From contig RHLJ01000001.1 of assembly GCA_003712055.1 (NCBI GenBank), positions 868,001 to 932,000 of the forward strand: DNA of 64,000 bases, given 5' to 3'. Made by a program: the position numbers and the translations under genes. Positions 8,295-16,989 of the stretch are shown piece by piece. The notes beneath the pieces are model-generated. The model saw only the letters and a program-made list of their open reading frames with translations. It had not been told where the DNA came from and searched no databases. How positions within the stretch are numbered: the first letter of the stretch is position 1; every line of letters begins with the position of its first letter. This DNA is from Balneola sp. Lineage in GTDB: Bacteria; Bacteroidota; Rhodothermia; Balneolales; Balneolaceae.

Positions 8295-8531
8295 ATGAAA
8301 ACCATGACCTGCAAACAACTAGGTGGAGCCTGTAATATTGAATTCCGTGCCGAAACTTTTGAAGAAATGGCTGAACTCAGTCAACAACACGGAATGGAGA
8401 TGTTTCAGAAACAAGACGAAGCTCATATTGAAGCCATGCAAGCTATGAGTGAGCTAATGAACGATCCTGAAGGACTTCAACAATGGATGGATGGGAAACG
8501 CGCAGATTTTGAAGCATTACCACATAGCTAA
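8295..8531 (+). CDS. DUF1059-type small protein
   Basis: 78 residues. The pattern MTCKQLGGACNIEFRAETFEEMAELSQQHG (two Cys spaced in C-x7-C fashion, then a helix ending in His) matches DUF1059 small proteins as I remember them. The C-terminal half is an acidic, Met-rich helix. Function is unknown; the cysteines could bind metal or form a disulfide. Confidence 0.65.
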   Translation: MKTMTCKQLGGACNIEFRAETFEEMAELSQQHGMEMFQKQDEAHIEAMQAMSELMNDPEGLQQWMDGKRADFEALPHS

Positions 8532-8553
8532 TACATTAGTCGAATAACATATT

Positions 8554-9132
8554 TTGCATAAGCTAAGGGTATTATTTTTTTGGGGGGCTTTTTTTGTATT
8601 GCTGTGTTCAGGCTCATTGCTTGCTCAGGAGATCAAACCGAATACGCGTGTATCAGTCTCCCTGATTGGCCATATGGTTATTCAACCAGGAATCCAGGTT
8701 GGTTCTGAGTTTTTTTTAGACGATCCCATTCTTGAAAACCCGGATAGGCAGAAAACCCGATATATCAGTGTTGAACCTAAGTTAGGATACTTTACACGAT
8801 ATAATCTCACAAAGAACTTCTTGGCACAAACAGAAGTGGGGATTTTAACGATCAAAGAAAAACGACGCGTTAACTATAAAACCTCGGTAAGTCTTGGCTA
8901 TTTGTTAGAATCCAAAACAACTTCTTTTTCGGTGAATCTTGGTACGGGATCAAAATCAAACGAAGAAACAGAAACAAACCACTTCTTCCTCCCTTCCATC
9001 AACCAGGAAATTATTGGCTCACTAGGAGGTAACAACTTTTGGTTTAATAAATACTCTCTGGGAAAACGATTTGGTACTTCTACAAACTCCATGACTTTTT
9101 TCGTCGAACTCGGAATTAAATTTAGTATATGA
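8554..9132 (+). CDS. Predicted outer-membrane beta-barrel protein
   Basis: 192 residues from a TTG start at 8554; no ATG precedes the signal peptide. The signal peptide runs to about residue 24 (LLCSGSLLAQ). The mature part alternates polar and hydrophobic residues in about eight strands and ends FFVELGIKFSI, with a terminal aromatic/hydrophobic pattern like small OM barrels. It overlaps the amine-oxidase gene by 4 bases, so the two are probably translated together. The specific role is unknown. Confidence 0.65.
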   Translation: MHKLRVLFFWGAFFVLLCSGSLLAQEIKPNTRVSVSLIGHMVIQPGIQVGSEFFLDDPILENPDRQKTRYISVEPKLGYFTRYNLTKNFLAQTEVGILTIKEKRRVNYKTSVSLGYLLESKTTSFSVNLGTGSKSNEETETNHFFLPSINQEIIGSLGGNNFWFNKYSLGKRFGTSTNSMTFFVELGIKFSI

Positions 9133-10337
9133 TGAGTGATTCTATTTCCAGAAGAGAACTTCTAAAAAAAGCCTCCATCTTTGGAGCAGGTTCGCTCTTT
9201 TTACCTGCTTTTCTTTCTTCCTGTGATGATAGTGTCTCTTTTTATGAGGAATTCGATGTCAACTTTTCAGGAGATGTGCTTGTAATTGGCGCAGGTACTG
9301 CCGGGTTAATGGCTGGCCATGTACTCAATCAGTATGGAATTGATTTCCAGATCCTGGAAGCGTCCTCAGTATTTGGAGGAAGGGTGAAAAAAATAGATAG
9401 TTTTGCTGATTTCCCGATCGATTTAGGTGCCGAGTGGATTCACACTGACCCCTCAATACTGGCTACTTTGCTAAATAACCCTGATGAAACGGCTAATATC
9501 GACATCATCAATTATTCCCCATCCGAGCTATACATCTGGAAAAATGGAAAACTCAGAAAGAGAAACTTCTTCACAAATTTCTATGCAGAATGGAAGTTCA
9601 AAAGTTCTACCTGGTTCGATTACCTCGAAGATTACATTGTTCCAGGGATATCAGGTCGAATTATCTATAACAGCCCGGTTACTGAAATCGATTATTCCGG
9701 AAACAGGGTAAGAGTTACTACCAATGAAAGTACTGTATATGAAGCAGATCGGGTTATTGTAACTGTTCCACTCACGATTTTGAAGAAAAACCTGATCGAT
9801 TTTGTACCGTCTTTCCCTTCCGAAAAAACAGCTGCAATGGAGAAGGTAGATATGCCGGATGGAATAAAAGTTTTTATGGAATTCTCAGAGCGCTTTTATC
9901 CGGAAATGCTATTTGACAGAGGACTTATCGTAGATACCTTAGACGGGGAAAAACTCTACTATGATGCTACTTTCGGTAAGGATACCGACCGAAATATCTT
10001 TGCTCTTTTTACTGTAGGTGAACCAGCAACCGTTTATGCTCAATTCGAAAATGATGCTGATCGCATAGCGTACATTCTGAATGAGCTTGACGAGATTTTT
10101 GGGGATGATGCCAGCAGAACTTATATCAAACATGTTACTCAAAACTGGTCAGCTGAGCCTTATATACAAGGTTCATATACTCACTATGATGATTACTCCG
10201 TTCAATCAACGCTGGTTGAACCTATTGATAATAAGATCTTTTTTGCAGGAGAAGCTTACCCGGAAGATTCTTCTACAGTTCACGGTGCAGGACAATCGGC
10301 TTATGAAGCTGTCAGATTAATTCTTGAAAATGGATAA
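9129..10337 (+). CDS. Flavin-dependent amine oxidase-like protein with Tat/lipoprotein signal
   Basis: 402 residues. The N-terminus SISRRELLKKASIFGAGSLFLPAFLSSC has a twin-Arg motif followed by a possible lipobox Cys. The FAD-binding motif VLVIGAGTAGLMAGHVLNQYG...LEAS follows, then GGRVKK and LGAEWIH as in monoamine/polyamine oxidases. The C-terminus has IFFAGEAYPEDSSTVHGAGQSAYEA, the usual second FAD-contact motif. It likely oxidises an amine in the periplasm or at the membrane; the substrate is unknown. It starts inside the stop of the beta-barrel gene and overlaps the Crp-like gene by 8 bases, forming a three-gene operon. Confidence 0.85.
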   Translation: MMSDSISRRELLKKASIFGAGSLFLPAFLSSCDDSVSFYEEFDVNFSGDVLVIGAGTAGLMAGHVLNQYGIDFQILEASSVFGGRVKKIDSFADFPIDLGAEWIHTDPSILATLLNNPDETANIDIINYSPSELYIWKNGKLRKRNFFTNFYAEWKFKSSTWFDYLEDYIVPGISGRIIYNSPVTEIDYSGNRVRVTTNESTVYEADRVIVTVPLTILKKNLIDFVPSFPSEKTAAMEKVDMPDGIKVFMEFSERFYPEMLFDRGLIVDTLDGEKLYYDATFGKDTDRNIFALFTVGEPATVYAQFENDADRIAYILNELDEIFGDDASRTYIKHVTQNWSAEPYIQGSYTHYDDYSVQSTLVEPIDNKIFFAGEAYPEDSSTVHGAGQSAYEAVRLILENG

Positions 10338-10917
10338 TCACTCCGGCCTGATTTCTAACATCCGAAGGTATGTTTCCTTTTCTCGTGATGAGGCACAACG
10401 AGTAATAGATATCGCTCATCCTAAACAGATTAAAAGGAAAACATTGCTTGATGAACCTGGCAAAGTTTCTAATTTCAGGAATTATGTGGTAAGCGGTGCT
10501 TTTCGTTCTTATTTCATTGATGATGAAGGCAAGGAGCATACGGTCCAAATTGCTGTTGATGATTGGTTCATAAGCGACTTCTATAGTTATGTGACAAGGA
10601 CTCCTGCTATTCTTTTTGTAGAAGCACTAGAAGATTCTACTATCCTCCAAATGCATTACGATGATATAGAACCTCTTTGCAAGGAGATACACTCGCTAAG
10701 TGAATATTTCAGAGCTTCAACAGAACGAGCCTTTGCCTTTTCCCGAAATCGTGCTCTATCCAATCTTTCAAAAACAGCTGAAGAACGGTACGATGAGTTT
10801 CTTAATCGCTACCCTAATATCATCGACCGGGTACCGCAATACATTGTAGCCTCTTATCTGGGGATGAGCGCTGAGTTCCTAAGTAAAATCCGGGCAAAGA
10901 AAGCCGGAATTTCTTGA
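10330..10917 (+). CDS. Crp/Fnr-type cyclic-nucleotide-binding regulator
   Basis: 195 residues from ATG 10330, which overlaps the end of the amine oxidase gene; the TTG at 10324 is less likely. The N-terminal 120 residues have the cupin-like cNMP fold (LLDEPGKVSNFRNYVVSGAFRSYFIDDEGKEHTVQIAVDDWFISD). The C-terminus has an HTH, VPQYIVASYLGMSAEFLSKIRAKK, as in Bacteroidota Crp-like factors. Its position suggests it responds to the same stimulus as the barrel and oxidase genes. Confidence 0.85.
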   Translation: MDNHSGLISNIRRYVSFSRDEAQRVIDIAHPKQIKRKTLLDEPGKVSNFRNYVVSGAFRSYFIDDEGKEHTVQIAVDDWFISDFYSYVTRTPAILFVEALEDSTILQMHYDDIEPLCKEIHSLSEYFRASTERAFAFSRNRALSNLSKTAEERYDEFLNRYPNIIDRVPQYIVASYLGMSAEFLSKIRAKKAGIS

Positions 10918-10959
10918 ACTAGTTCAAGAGAGAGCTTTACACCTGGATTTATCTTAACA

Positions 10960-11037
10960 GTCATCCTGAGCATACTTGCGAAGGATCTTATTGAGTCACC
11001 ACCCGTTTAGATTCTTCGGCGGTAGCCTCAGAATGAC
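10960..11037. repeat. Dispersed palindromic repeat
   Basis: Begins GTCATCCTGAGCATACTTGCGAAGGATCTTA and ends TAGATTCTTCGGCGGTAGCCTCAGAATGAC. It is the inverted orientation of the element at 5953-6024. Confidence 0.7.
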
Positions 11038-11061
11038 ATTAACAAATAATCTTCATTCATC

Positions 11062-11892
11062 ATGAACAACAGAACCTGGTTTATAACCGGCATATCCAGT
11101 GGATTAGGTAAAGCACTTGCAAAAGCTGTAATCGAATACGGAGACTACGTAATAGGTACCTTCAGAAGGCAAGAGCAAGTCGACGAATTCAATAAACTCT
11201 ATCAAAATAAAGCTAAAGCTCTGCTACTGGATATCACCAATCACCATCTAATTGAAGCAAGCTTTAATAGGCTTAAAGAAACCAATACCCGTATCGATGT
11301 TTTAGTAAACAATGCAGGAGTAGGTTTTGCCGGTGCTATCGAAGAAACTTCTACAGAAGAAACCCGGAAAGTATTTGAAGCAAATTTTTTTGGAGCATTA
11401 AAGACTACCCGGGAAGTACTGCCAGTTATGAGAGCGCAGAAGTCAGGGCATATTATTCAAATCTCTTCCCATGGGGGTATTAAAGCCTTTGCTGGCTTTG
11501 GTATCTACAACGCCAGTAAATTTGCCCTTGAAGGGTTCAGCGAAGCGTTAGCACAGGAAACCGCTCCATTAAACATAAAAGTAACTATGGTTGAGCCAGG
11601 TCCGTTTAGAACAGAGTTCGCAGGTACAGGATTAGGCCTTGCAGAAACCGTTATTGAAGACTATTCCGAAACAGCGGGAATATTTCGCAATAAGCTTAAA
11701 GGAGTACATGGCCAGCAAGAAGGAGATCCGGATAAAGCAGCCCACGCTATTATTGATATGGTTAATTTAGAGCACCCACCTCTTCGATTACCTTTGGGCA
11801 GGATTCCCTTAACTACCATTCAAATGAAGCTGGATAGTGTTCAAAAAGATTTAGATGAGCAACGTTCTGTAGCAGAATCCGTGGTCTTTTAG
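11062..11892 (+). CDS. Short-chain dehydrogenase/reductase (classical SDR)
   Basis: 276 residues. NAD(P)-binding TGISSGLG is near residue 10, NNAG near 85, and the catalytic YNASK follows ISSHGGIKAFAGFG. The C-terminal extension PPLRLPLGRIPLTTIQMKLDSVQKDLDEQRSVAES matches the 'oxidoreductase, SDR family' clade whose members act on unknown carbonyls. It is cytosolic and monocistronic, between two dispersed repeats. Confidence 0.9.
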   Translation: MNNRTWFITGISSGLGKALAKAVIEYGDYVIGTFRRQEQVDEFNKLYQNKAKALLLDITNHHLIEASFNRLKETNTRIDVLVNNAGVGFAGAIEETSTEETRKVFEANFFGALKTTREVLPVMRAQKSGHIIQISSHGGIKAFAGFGIYNASKFALEGFSEALAQETAPLNIKVTMVEPGPFRTEFAGTGLGLAETVIEDYSETAGIFRNKLKGVHGQQEGDPDKAAHAIIDMVNLEHPPLRLPLGRIPLTTIQMKLDSVQKDLDEQRSVAESVVF

Positions 11893-11943
11893 AGATATTG
11901 AATGAGAATAGAAAATCATGAGGTATGAAGTGCCGATCTTCAT

Positions 11944-12035
11944 GTCTTTGCGATCCCGACGAAGGTCGGGAGAAGCAATCTCGATGAGTTTGCCAACTTC
12001 TTCGAGATTACTTCGTGGCTAGCTCCTCGCAGATT
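11944..12035. repeat. Dispersed palindromic repeat (GCAATCTCGA type)
   Basis: Arms TTTGCGATCCCGACGAAGGTCGGGAGAAGCAATCTCGA and TCGAGATTACTTCGTGGC...CTCGCAGA. Contains an inner CCCGACGAAGGTCGGG hairpin. Confidence 0.65.
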
Positions 12036-12063
12036 GGAACTATGTTTCAGGTTCTCTTTAACC

Positions 12064-12093
12064 AAAAAAAGCCCCGATGGTTATATCGGGGCT
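12064..12093 (-). terminator. Intrinsic terminator after the PID-CTERM gene
   Basis: On the minus strand: AGCCCCGAT, loop ATAACC, ATCGGGGCT, then a run of seven T. It lies 27 bases after the stop of the PID-CTERM gene. Confidence 0.8.
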
Positions 12094-12120
12094 CAAAATT
12101 AGTTAGTTAGAAAGCCAGCC

Positions 12121-12321
12121 TTAAAGTTCGCTTTCTTCGTCCGCTTTACGCTTGTCGCGCAGCTTCTTGATTGCATAAGCACCTCCAGCTGCTGCCAGCA
12201 GTCCAAGGCCTCCATCAATTGGAGCCTGGTTTGGAGCTCCCGGAAGACCCGGCTGAGCTATCGCTAGTTCCGTAACAAATAATATGAGTGCGGTAAGAGT
12301 AAATAATATTCGTGTTTTCAT
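12121..12321 (-). CDS. PID-CTERM sorting-domain small protein
   Basis: 66 residues from ATG 12321; the longer upstream frame runs through a repeat and is not likely coding. An N-terminal signal peptide (MKTRILFTLTALILFVTELAIAQ) is followed by a short Pro/Gly linker and then PIDGGLGLLAAAGGAYAIKKLRDKRK: a PID motif, a hydrophobic helix and a basic tail. This is the tripartite layout of the PID-CTERM putative sorting signal known from Bacteroidota. Almost the whole mature protein is the sorting signal, so it may be a minimal secreted peptide. Its neighbour at 12452 uses a different C-terminal sorting domain. Confidence 0.75.
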   Translation of the reverse strand: MKTRILFTLTALILFVTELAIAQPGLPGAPNQAPIDGGLGLLAAAGGAYAIKKLRDKRKADEESEL

Positions 12322-12340
12322 AGTCTTGGTCCTTATAAGC

Positions 12341-12442
12341 ATCTTTGCGAGCGATAGCGAAGTAATCTCGACATGTTTGCCTGCCTTCCGAAGTTTCATA
12401 CGGAGGACAGGCCACGATCGCGCTTCACTCGCTCTTGCAAGG
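12341..12442. repeat. Dispersed palindromic repeat
   Basis: Begins CATCTTTGCGAGCGATAGCGAAGTAATCTCGA and contains CCTGCCTTCCGAAG...CGGAGGACAGG, an internal hairpin shared with the element at 43403-43566. It separates the PID-CTERM gene from the large secreted protein gene. Confidence 0.65.
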
Positions 12443-12451
12443 ATAATCAAT

Positions 12452-15400
12452 TTATTTAATTAATGTCATTTTTCTAGTAAAAATTTGTCCACCTGCTTCT
12501 AAGCGGTAAATATACATGCCACTGGCTGCTCCTGAAGCATCCCAGCTTACATTATAACTTCCCGCGGTCTTGGTCGCATTGACCAGCTCCGCTACTTTTT
12601 GTCCCATCAGGTTGTATACATTCAACGTTACTTTGCCCATAGAGGCTACTGTGTAGTTGATTGTGGTAGATGGGTTAAACGGATTCGGGTAGTTTTGCTC
12701 CAGCTCGAAGGCGATAGGTTCATCACCCGTCTCGTTGCTCACTGAAGTCGTATTAGGAGTAATGGTGATCGCAAAGCGGATACCATCTTCACTCTTTGAC
12801 TTCTGAGCCTGAGCAACCGCTCCGGTCAAAATACTTAGTGGGTTTACTTTCTCGCTGCTTTCAGAAGTAGCTTCGAAGGTGTAGCTGGTCTCAGCCCTCA
12901 TATCCACATTAGTACCCACTTCATAATCGTGGAACATAAGCTCCCAGTTTTCAGGGATACTCTCTAATCCACTCCAATCAAGAGTAAACTCGCCACTCAC
13001 TCCTACTAATTGCTGCTCCATGTTAATGGTAGTTTCTTCAGTCAGATCGTAAGGGAGAGACTCAACCGCTTTTAAGATATCGTTAGATTTGAATGCCATG
13101 GTTGAATAGGTACCAGCCATTGGGATCAACTTGGTTGCATCAGCTCTGTCAAATTCTTCGGTTGCGTATCCTCTGAAGGCTAAACGAATCGCTTCGTCGA
13201 AGCTATTCTCGGAAGAAAGCGTGAACGAGATATCTGCTTTGTTATATAACTCTTTAGAGAAAGAAGTACCCGTAGTATCAGATGAAGTTTTTCCAGAAGT
13301 AGGAAAAGAGATACTGGTTACAGAAGCATCTGAAGTCTCTACCCAAAAACCTTGCCATGGAGAAATAATATACCCACTACTTGCTGTTCTATCCTCAGCA
13401 GAATAAGAGCCGGAAGCATCATCCCAAAAACTAATGTTATCTGAGATATCTCCCCCTGTAGCTGAAATTGAATTGGTATTGTAATTAGTAGCGAAAGGAT
13501 TTCCTACTAAGGTAAAACGATTTGCAGCGCCATTATATAGTGTCACACTAACATCAGAGGATGGTTCAGTACCAACAACATCAAGCGTAATTGGTAGCTC
13601 AGTACTACTTGCATCTGTATTGTCAAAGAAATAAACGGCCAATCCATACCCATCTGTCAAAGTACTTGCATCAGAGGAGATTGCTTCAAAGGAACCTGTG
13701 TCATCGTAGGTATAGATAGTAGCACTATCGGTATCCGAAGTAAATTGAGCACCAAGGCCGTCATCAGAAATATCCGCACCTGTAGCACTAGTTTTAGGAA
13801 TACTTAATAATCTCCAACCTGCATCACCGGAAATATCTTGTTCTCCATCTAGTTGACCAGGAGTCGCATCAGATTGAGTTCCTGTGATAAAGGTTTGACT
13901 TCCAACAGGAAACTGAAAATCTCTAGCCGACCCAACACCATTGGTTGTTGAATCAATAGCAGAACCTGATTGCTGTAGTACCCATCTTCTACCCGTTCCG
14001 AAAAAGGCACTTGAAGATCCTTCAGAAAAGTTGGTGTTTGATTGTAAGGTACCCCATTCCGTTTCAAACTCAGATTCCGTAGCTCCTCTTGAAATAATTA
14101 AGAAGCCATTTGCCGGAATAGTTGTAGAACCAGTAAAATTCTCGATATCGAAGGTAGTTTCTAAAGTGGTACCAGTATTATCATACATTAAGAGATCTGC
14201 GGTAGAAAGAGTAACCGCATCAGATCCAGAATTATAAAATTCAATGAACTCAGCATTAAAGTCGGTATCAGCGTCAGCTACTTCTGTAATAAAAACGGAA
14301 CCAACAGAAGGAGAAACAGTGGTAGAAATTGTGATTGTACTAGAAGTAGCACTTGTAAGCCCCGAGGAAGTAACAGTTACCGTATAGTCATCAGCAGTAT
14401 CAAAGGATATGTCACTAAAAGTAGCTACCCCACTTGAAGCGGATACAGGAGAAGTACCGGATAGATTTCCTGATCCAGAATTTACAGCAATTGAGACACT
14501 GGCCGAACTGTTAAGATCAACTGAATCATCAGCTCTTTGAATCTCCACAGTAAATTCACTTATCGATTCAGATGTAGCTCCACTTGTTGGAAAATTTTGA
14601 ATAACTAGTTTAGTTGCTGCCTCTAGTACAGTAAATGTTGAACTGGTTCCAGCCGTAAGACTTCCCCCAGTATTTGTAGCAGTTATAGAAACACCTGATT
14701 CCGCAGTATCGTAGGTTACACCTGAAATTGTAACAGAATTACTTCCAGATGAGATAGTTCCCGTTAACGTTCCTCCAAGATTACCATTTCCCGTAGCTAG
14801 TGATAATGTTACTGAAGTATCTTGGGTAGCATTAGTGGCTTCATCGTCAGAATCTTGAAGCTCTATAACAACATCGAATGACGTATCAGCAGTCGGGGAA
14901 TTACTATTATTTACCGTTGTTACCGCGAACTTTGCAGGAGTTGAGCCCGAAGAAAACTCAAAACTAGTATCATCGAATGTTTGAGAGCTGCCCGAAGTAG
15001 TCCAATTAGAAGAACTGTAAATCAGGGCTTGATAGCTTGATTGGTCTCCTCCTGTTCGTGTTCCATTATAAATACCGTTATCACCACCAAAGTAAACTGC
15101 ATCTGTGCCTTCTGTTAAACCTGTACCAGTAAGGGTTCCTGCGTTTGAAGAACTTTCACCTGCAAAACCTAAAATTGTATAAGTACCAGTATTGTAGACA
15201 TTAGTGGATGTCTGGTAGATAAATACCCCATCACCATTATTACCTAAAGCGAAAGAACCTGCACTAGAGGTAACTGTTCCCTGACTTCCACCATCTACTC
15301 CGGTTACACCAGAAGTAGCAAATGTGAAAACATCCCCTGCTGAAATTGATGGTGTTACCCATTCATAAAATCCTTCACCTGAATTGAATGCACTTCCGCC

Positions 15401-15583
15401 CCATTCCTCGTCTGTAATAAAAACTGATTCTCCAGAAGATATATCAGTTAATGCGACAAGAAGAACTTCTTCATCATCTACACCAACCCCGATTATTGCT
15501 ATATCACCCGCAGATAATGTTTGCCCATAACCCGAAGTGAATAGAAGTAAAGAAACCCCAAAGGATAGTAAAAGTTTTCTCAT
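12452..15583 (-). CDS. Large secreted protein with lamin-tail domain and C-terminal T9SS-type sorting domain
   Basis: 1043 residues. A signal peptide (MRKLLLSFGVSLLLFTSGYGQ) precedes Ser/Thr/Gly-rich beta-sandwich repeats (residues about 210-430, two Ig-like repeats with 'ATNTGGSLTAGTSSTFTV' type motifs). A lamin-tail domain then starts VFITEVADADTDFNAEFIEFYN (about 430-560). The last 80 residues, ELEQNYPNPFNPSTTINYTV...GMYIYRLEAGGQIFTRKMTLIK, are the type A sorting domain used by Balneolota/Bacteroidota for export by the type IX system. It is probably cell-surface or secreted, with an adhesive or structural role. It is the only gene here with the sorting tail. Confidence 0.85.
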   Translation of the reverse strand: MRKLLLSFGVSLLLFTSGYGQTLSAGDIAIIGVGVDDEEVLLVALTDISSGESVFITDEEWGGSAFNSGEGFYEWVTPSISAGDVFTFATSGVTGVDGGSQGTVTSSAGSFALGNNGDGVFIYQTSTNVYNTGTYTILGFAGESSSNAGTLTGTGLTEGTDAVYFGGDNGIYNGTRTGGDQSSYQALIYSSSNWTTSGSSQTFDDTSFEFSSGSTPAKFAVTTVNNSNSPTADTSFDVVIELQDSDDEATNATQDTSVTLSLATGNGNLGGTLTGTISSGSNSVTISGVTYDTAESGVSITATNTGGSLTAGTSSTFTVLEAATKLVIQNFPTSGATSESISEFTVEIQRADDSVDLNSSASVSIAVNSGSGNLSGTSPVSASSGVATFSDISFDTADDYTVTVTSSGLTSATSSTITISTTVSPSVGSVFITEVADADTDFNAEFIEFYNSGSDAVTLSTADLLMYDNTGTTLETTFDIENFTGSTTIPANGFLIISRGATESEFETEWGTLQSNTNFSEGSSSAFFGTGRRWVLQQSGSAIDSTTNGVGSARDFQFPVGSQTFITGTQSDATPGQLDGEQDISGDAGWRLLSIPKTSATGADISDDGLGAQFTSDTDSATIYTYDDTGSFEAISSDASTLTDGYGLAVYFFDNTDASSTELPITLDVVGTEPSSDVSVTLYNGAANRFTLVGNPFATNYNTNSISATGGDISDNISFWDDASGSYSAEDRTASSGYIISPWQGFWVETSDASVTSISFPTSGKTSSDTTGTSFSKELYNKADISFTLSSENSFDEAIRLAFRGYATEEFDRADATKLIPMAGTYSTMAFKSNDILKAVESLPYDLTEETTINMEQQLVGVSGEFTLDWSGLESIPENWELMFHDYEVGTNVDMRAETSYTFEATSESSEKVNPLSILTGAVAQAQKSKSEDGIRFAITITPNTTSVSNETGDEPIAFELEQNYPNPFNPSTTINYTVASMGKVTLNVYNLMGQKVAELVNATKTAGSYNVSWDASGAASGMYIYRLEAGGQIFTRKMTLIK

Positions 15584-15743
15584 AGATTACCCTTAATCAT
15601 TAGTTAAAAGAAAAAGCTTCAGAGTCTAACCATTTCTTCTTTGTGTGACAAATTAGAGGTGTAAAGTCTCTGTTAAGTTATCTTAATGTTGAGGTAGTTA
15701 TTCCCGAGAAAAGCGGTTTCAAGTTTTATAACAGGTGTCACCT

Positions 15744-15778
15744 AAAAAAATTAGAGAGGGAATAGGCTGTTCCCTCTC
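15744..15778 (-). terminator. Intrinsic terminator after hbd
   Basis: Minus-strand stem GAGAGGGAA / TTCCCTCTC (9 bp) with loop CAGCCTA, then TAATTTTTTT. It lies 10 bases beyond the hbd stop. Confidence 0.8.
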
Positions 15779-15788
15779 ACTCTGCTAT

Positions 15789-16640
15789 TTAGTAAGAATA
15801 AAACCCTTCTCCGGACTTATTCCCTAATTTTCCGGCATCAACCATTTGTACTAACAGCGGACATGGGCGGTATTTGGGGTCTTTAAATCCGTCATGTAGT
15901 ACATTCAAAATGCTGAGGCAGATATCCAGACCGATAAAGTCTGCAAGTCTTAGAGGCCCCATTGGATGAGCCATTCCCAATTTCATTACTTCGTCCACAT
16001 GTTCCGGAGTAGCCACTCCTTCATACACTGCAAAAATGGCTTCGTTAATCATAGGCATAAGTACACGGTTACTTACAAATCCGGGCATATCATTTACCGG
16101 AACCGGAATTTTATTGAGCTTTTTAGAAGTCTCTTCTATGGCCTGGTATACTTCATCAGAAGTCTCCAGTCCTCGCACAATTTCCACCAGTTTCATAACC
16201 GGAACAGGATTGAAAAAATGCATCCCAATGAAGTGATTAGGCCTGGAGGTCATAGCAGCCAGTTTGGTGATGGAAATGCTGGAAGTGTTTGAACCGAAAA
16301 TACATCCTTCCGGGGCGGCAGCATCTACTTGTGTCCATACAGCACGTTTGATTTCCAGGTCTTCGGGTACTGCTTCTACTACCAGGTCTGCATTAGCAAC
16401 CCCATCACCTATATTCAAATGTACCGTAATGTTTGCCAGTGATTCTTCTTTCTGTTGTTCAGAGATTTTCTCTTTGCTCACCATCCTATCTAAATTCTTT
16501 GTAATAGTGGCTAAGGCACGGTCGGCAAATTCCTGCTTGGTTTCGATAAGAGCTACGTTAAACCCATTCATTGCAAATACATGGGTAATCCCATTTCCCA
16601 TTGTTCCGCCGCCGATTACTGCTACATTCTTTATGTTCAT
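15789..16640 (-). CDS. hbd: 3-hydroxybutyryl-CoA dehydrogenase
   Basis: NAD-dependent oxidation of 3-hydroxyacyl-CoA, for beta-oxidation or butanoate metabolism. The 283 residues match the short monofunctional family. Rossmann motif VAVIGGGTMGNGIT is at the N-terminus; FGSNTSSISITKLA and the catalytic His in GMHFFNPVPVMKLVE follow. The C-terminal domain has DMPGFVSNRVLMPMINEAI and ends SGEGFYSY. It is transcribed alone with its own terminator; cytosolic. Confidence 0.93.
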   Translation of the reverse strand: MNIKNVAVIGGGTMGNGITHVFAMNGFNVALIETKQEFADRALATITKNLDRMVSKEKISEQQKEESLANITVHLNIGDGVANADLVVEAVPEDLEIKRAVWTQVDAAAPEGCIFGSNTSSISITKLAAMTSRPNHFIGMHFFNPVPVMKLVEIVRGLETSDEVYQAIEETSKKLNKIPVPVNDMPGFVSNRVLMPMINEAIFAVYEGVATPEHVDEVMKLGMAHPMGPLRLADFIGLDICLSILNVLHDGFKDPKYRPCPLLVQMVDAGKLGNKSGEGFYSY

Positions 16641-16735
16641 TTCCTGATGAATTTTCGAGTTAATTTTTGACCAAAGTTCCGGGTTTCGGAAGCGCTTTTC
16701 AACCCATTATTGTACAAAAAGCAATACCCCTATGT

Positions 16736-16811
16736 GTCATCCTGAACGAAAGCGAAGGATCTAAGCGGATAACAAATCGATTAGATCCTTCGGAAGTATC
16801 CTCAGGATGAC
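16736..16811. repeat. Dispersed palindromic repeat
   Basis: Begins GTCATCCTGAACGAAAGCGAAGGATCTAA and ends TTAGATCCTTCGGAAGTATCCTCAGGATGAC; a long perfect-ended hairpin. Confidence 0.75.
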
Positions 16812-16836
16812 CTTGAGGTAAGAGTAAATAGATAAC

Positions 16837-16900
16837 AACATTGAACCTTGAACATCCAACAAGGAACTTCGAAGTTCAATGTTCGATGTTCAACTGTTCC
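16837..16900. repeat. GAACTTCGAAGTTC-type palindromic repeat
   Basis: Contains AACATCCAACAAGGAACTTCGAAGTTCAATGTTCGATGTT. Related copies at 19446-19505 and 21856-21907 lie in the opposite orientation. Confidence 0.7.
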
Positions 16901-16989
16901 TTATTGAATATTCTTCATTCCCTACCCAATCGTTATTCTTTTTTTGTTCTATATTCGAATGCTAACGACTAACGATTATCATTTGGGAA

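Larger units (their letters stand above)
16641..16989. other. Divergent intergenic region hbd / penicillin acylase
   Basis: 349 bases holding two dispersed palindromic elements (16736-16811 and 16837-16900). The rest should contain the promoters of the two divergent genes, but I see no unambiguous -7/-33 pair. Confidence 0.5.

Noticed and set aside
12341-12442. Palindromic repeats as a CRISPR array or as tRNA/rRNA pieces
   Set aside because: No regular spacing or unique spacers, and no cloverleaf or rRNA-like sequence was seen anywhere in the window.
12322-12450. N-terminal extension of the PID-CTERM gene
   Set aside because: It translates the dispersed repeat at 12341-12442 and would bury the signal peptide; ATG 12321 is the better start.
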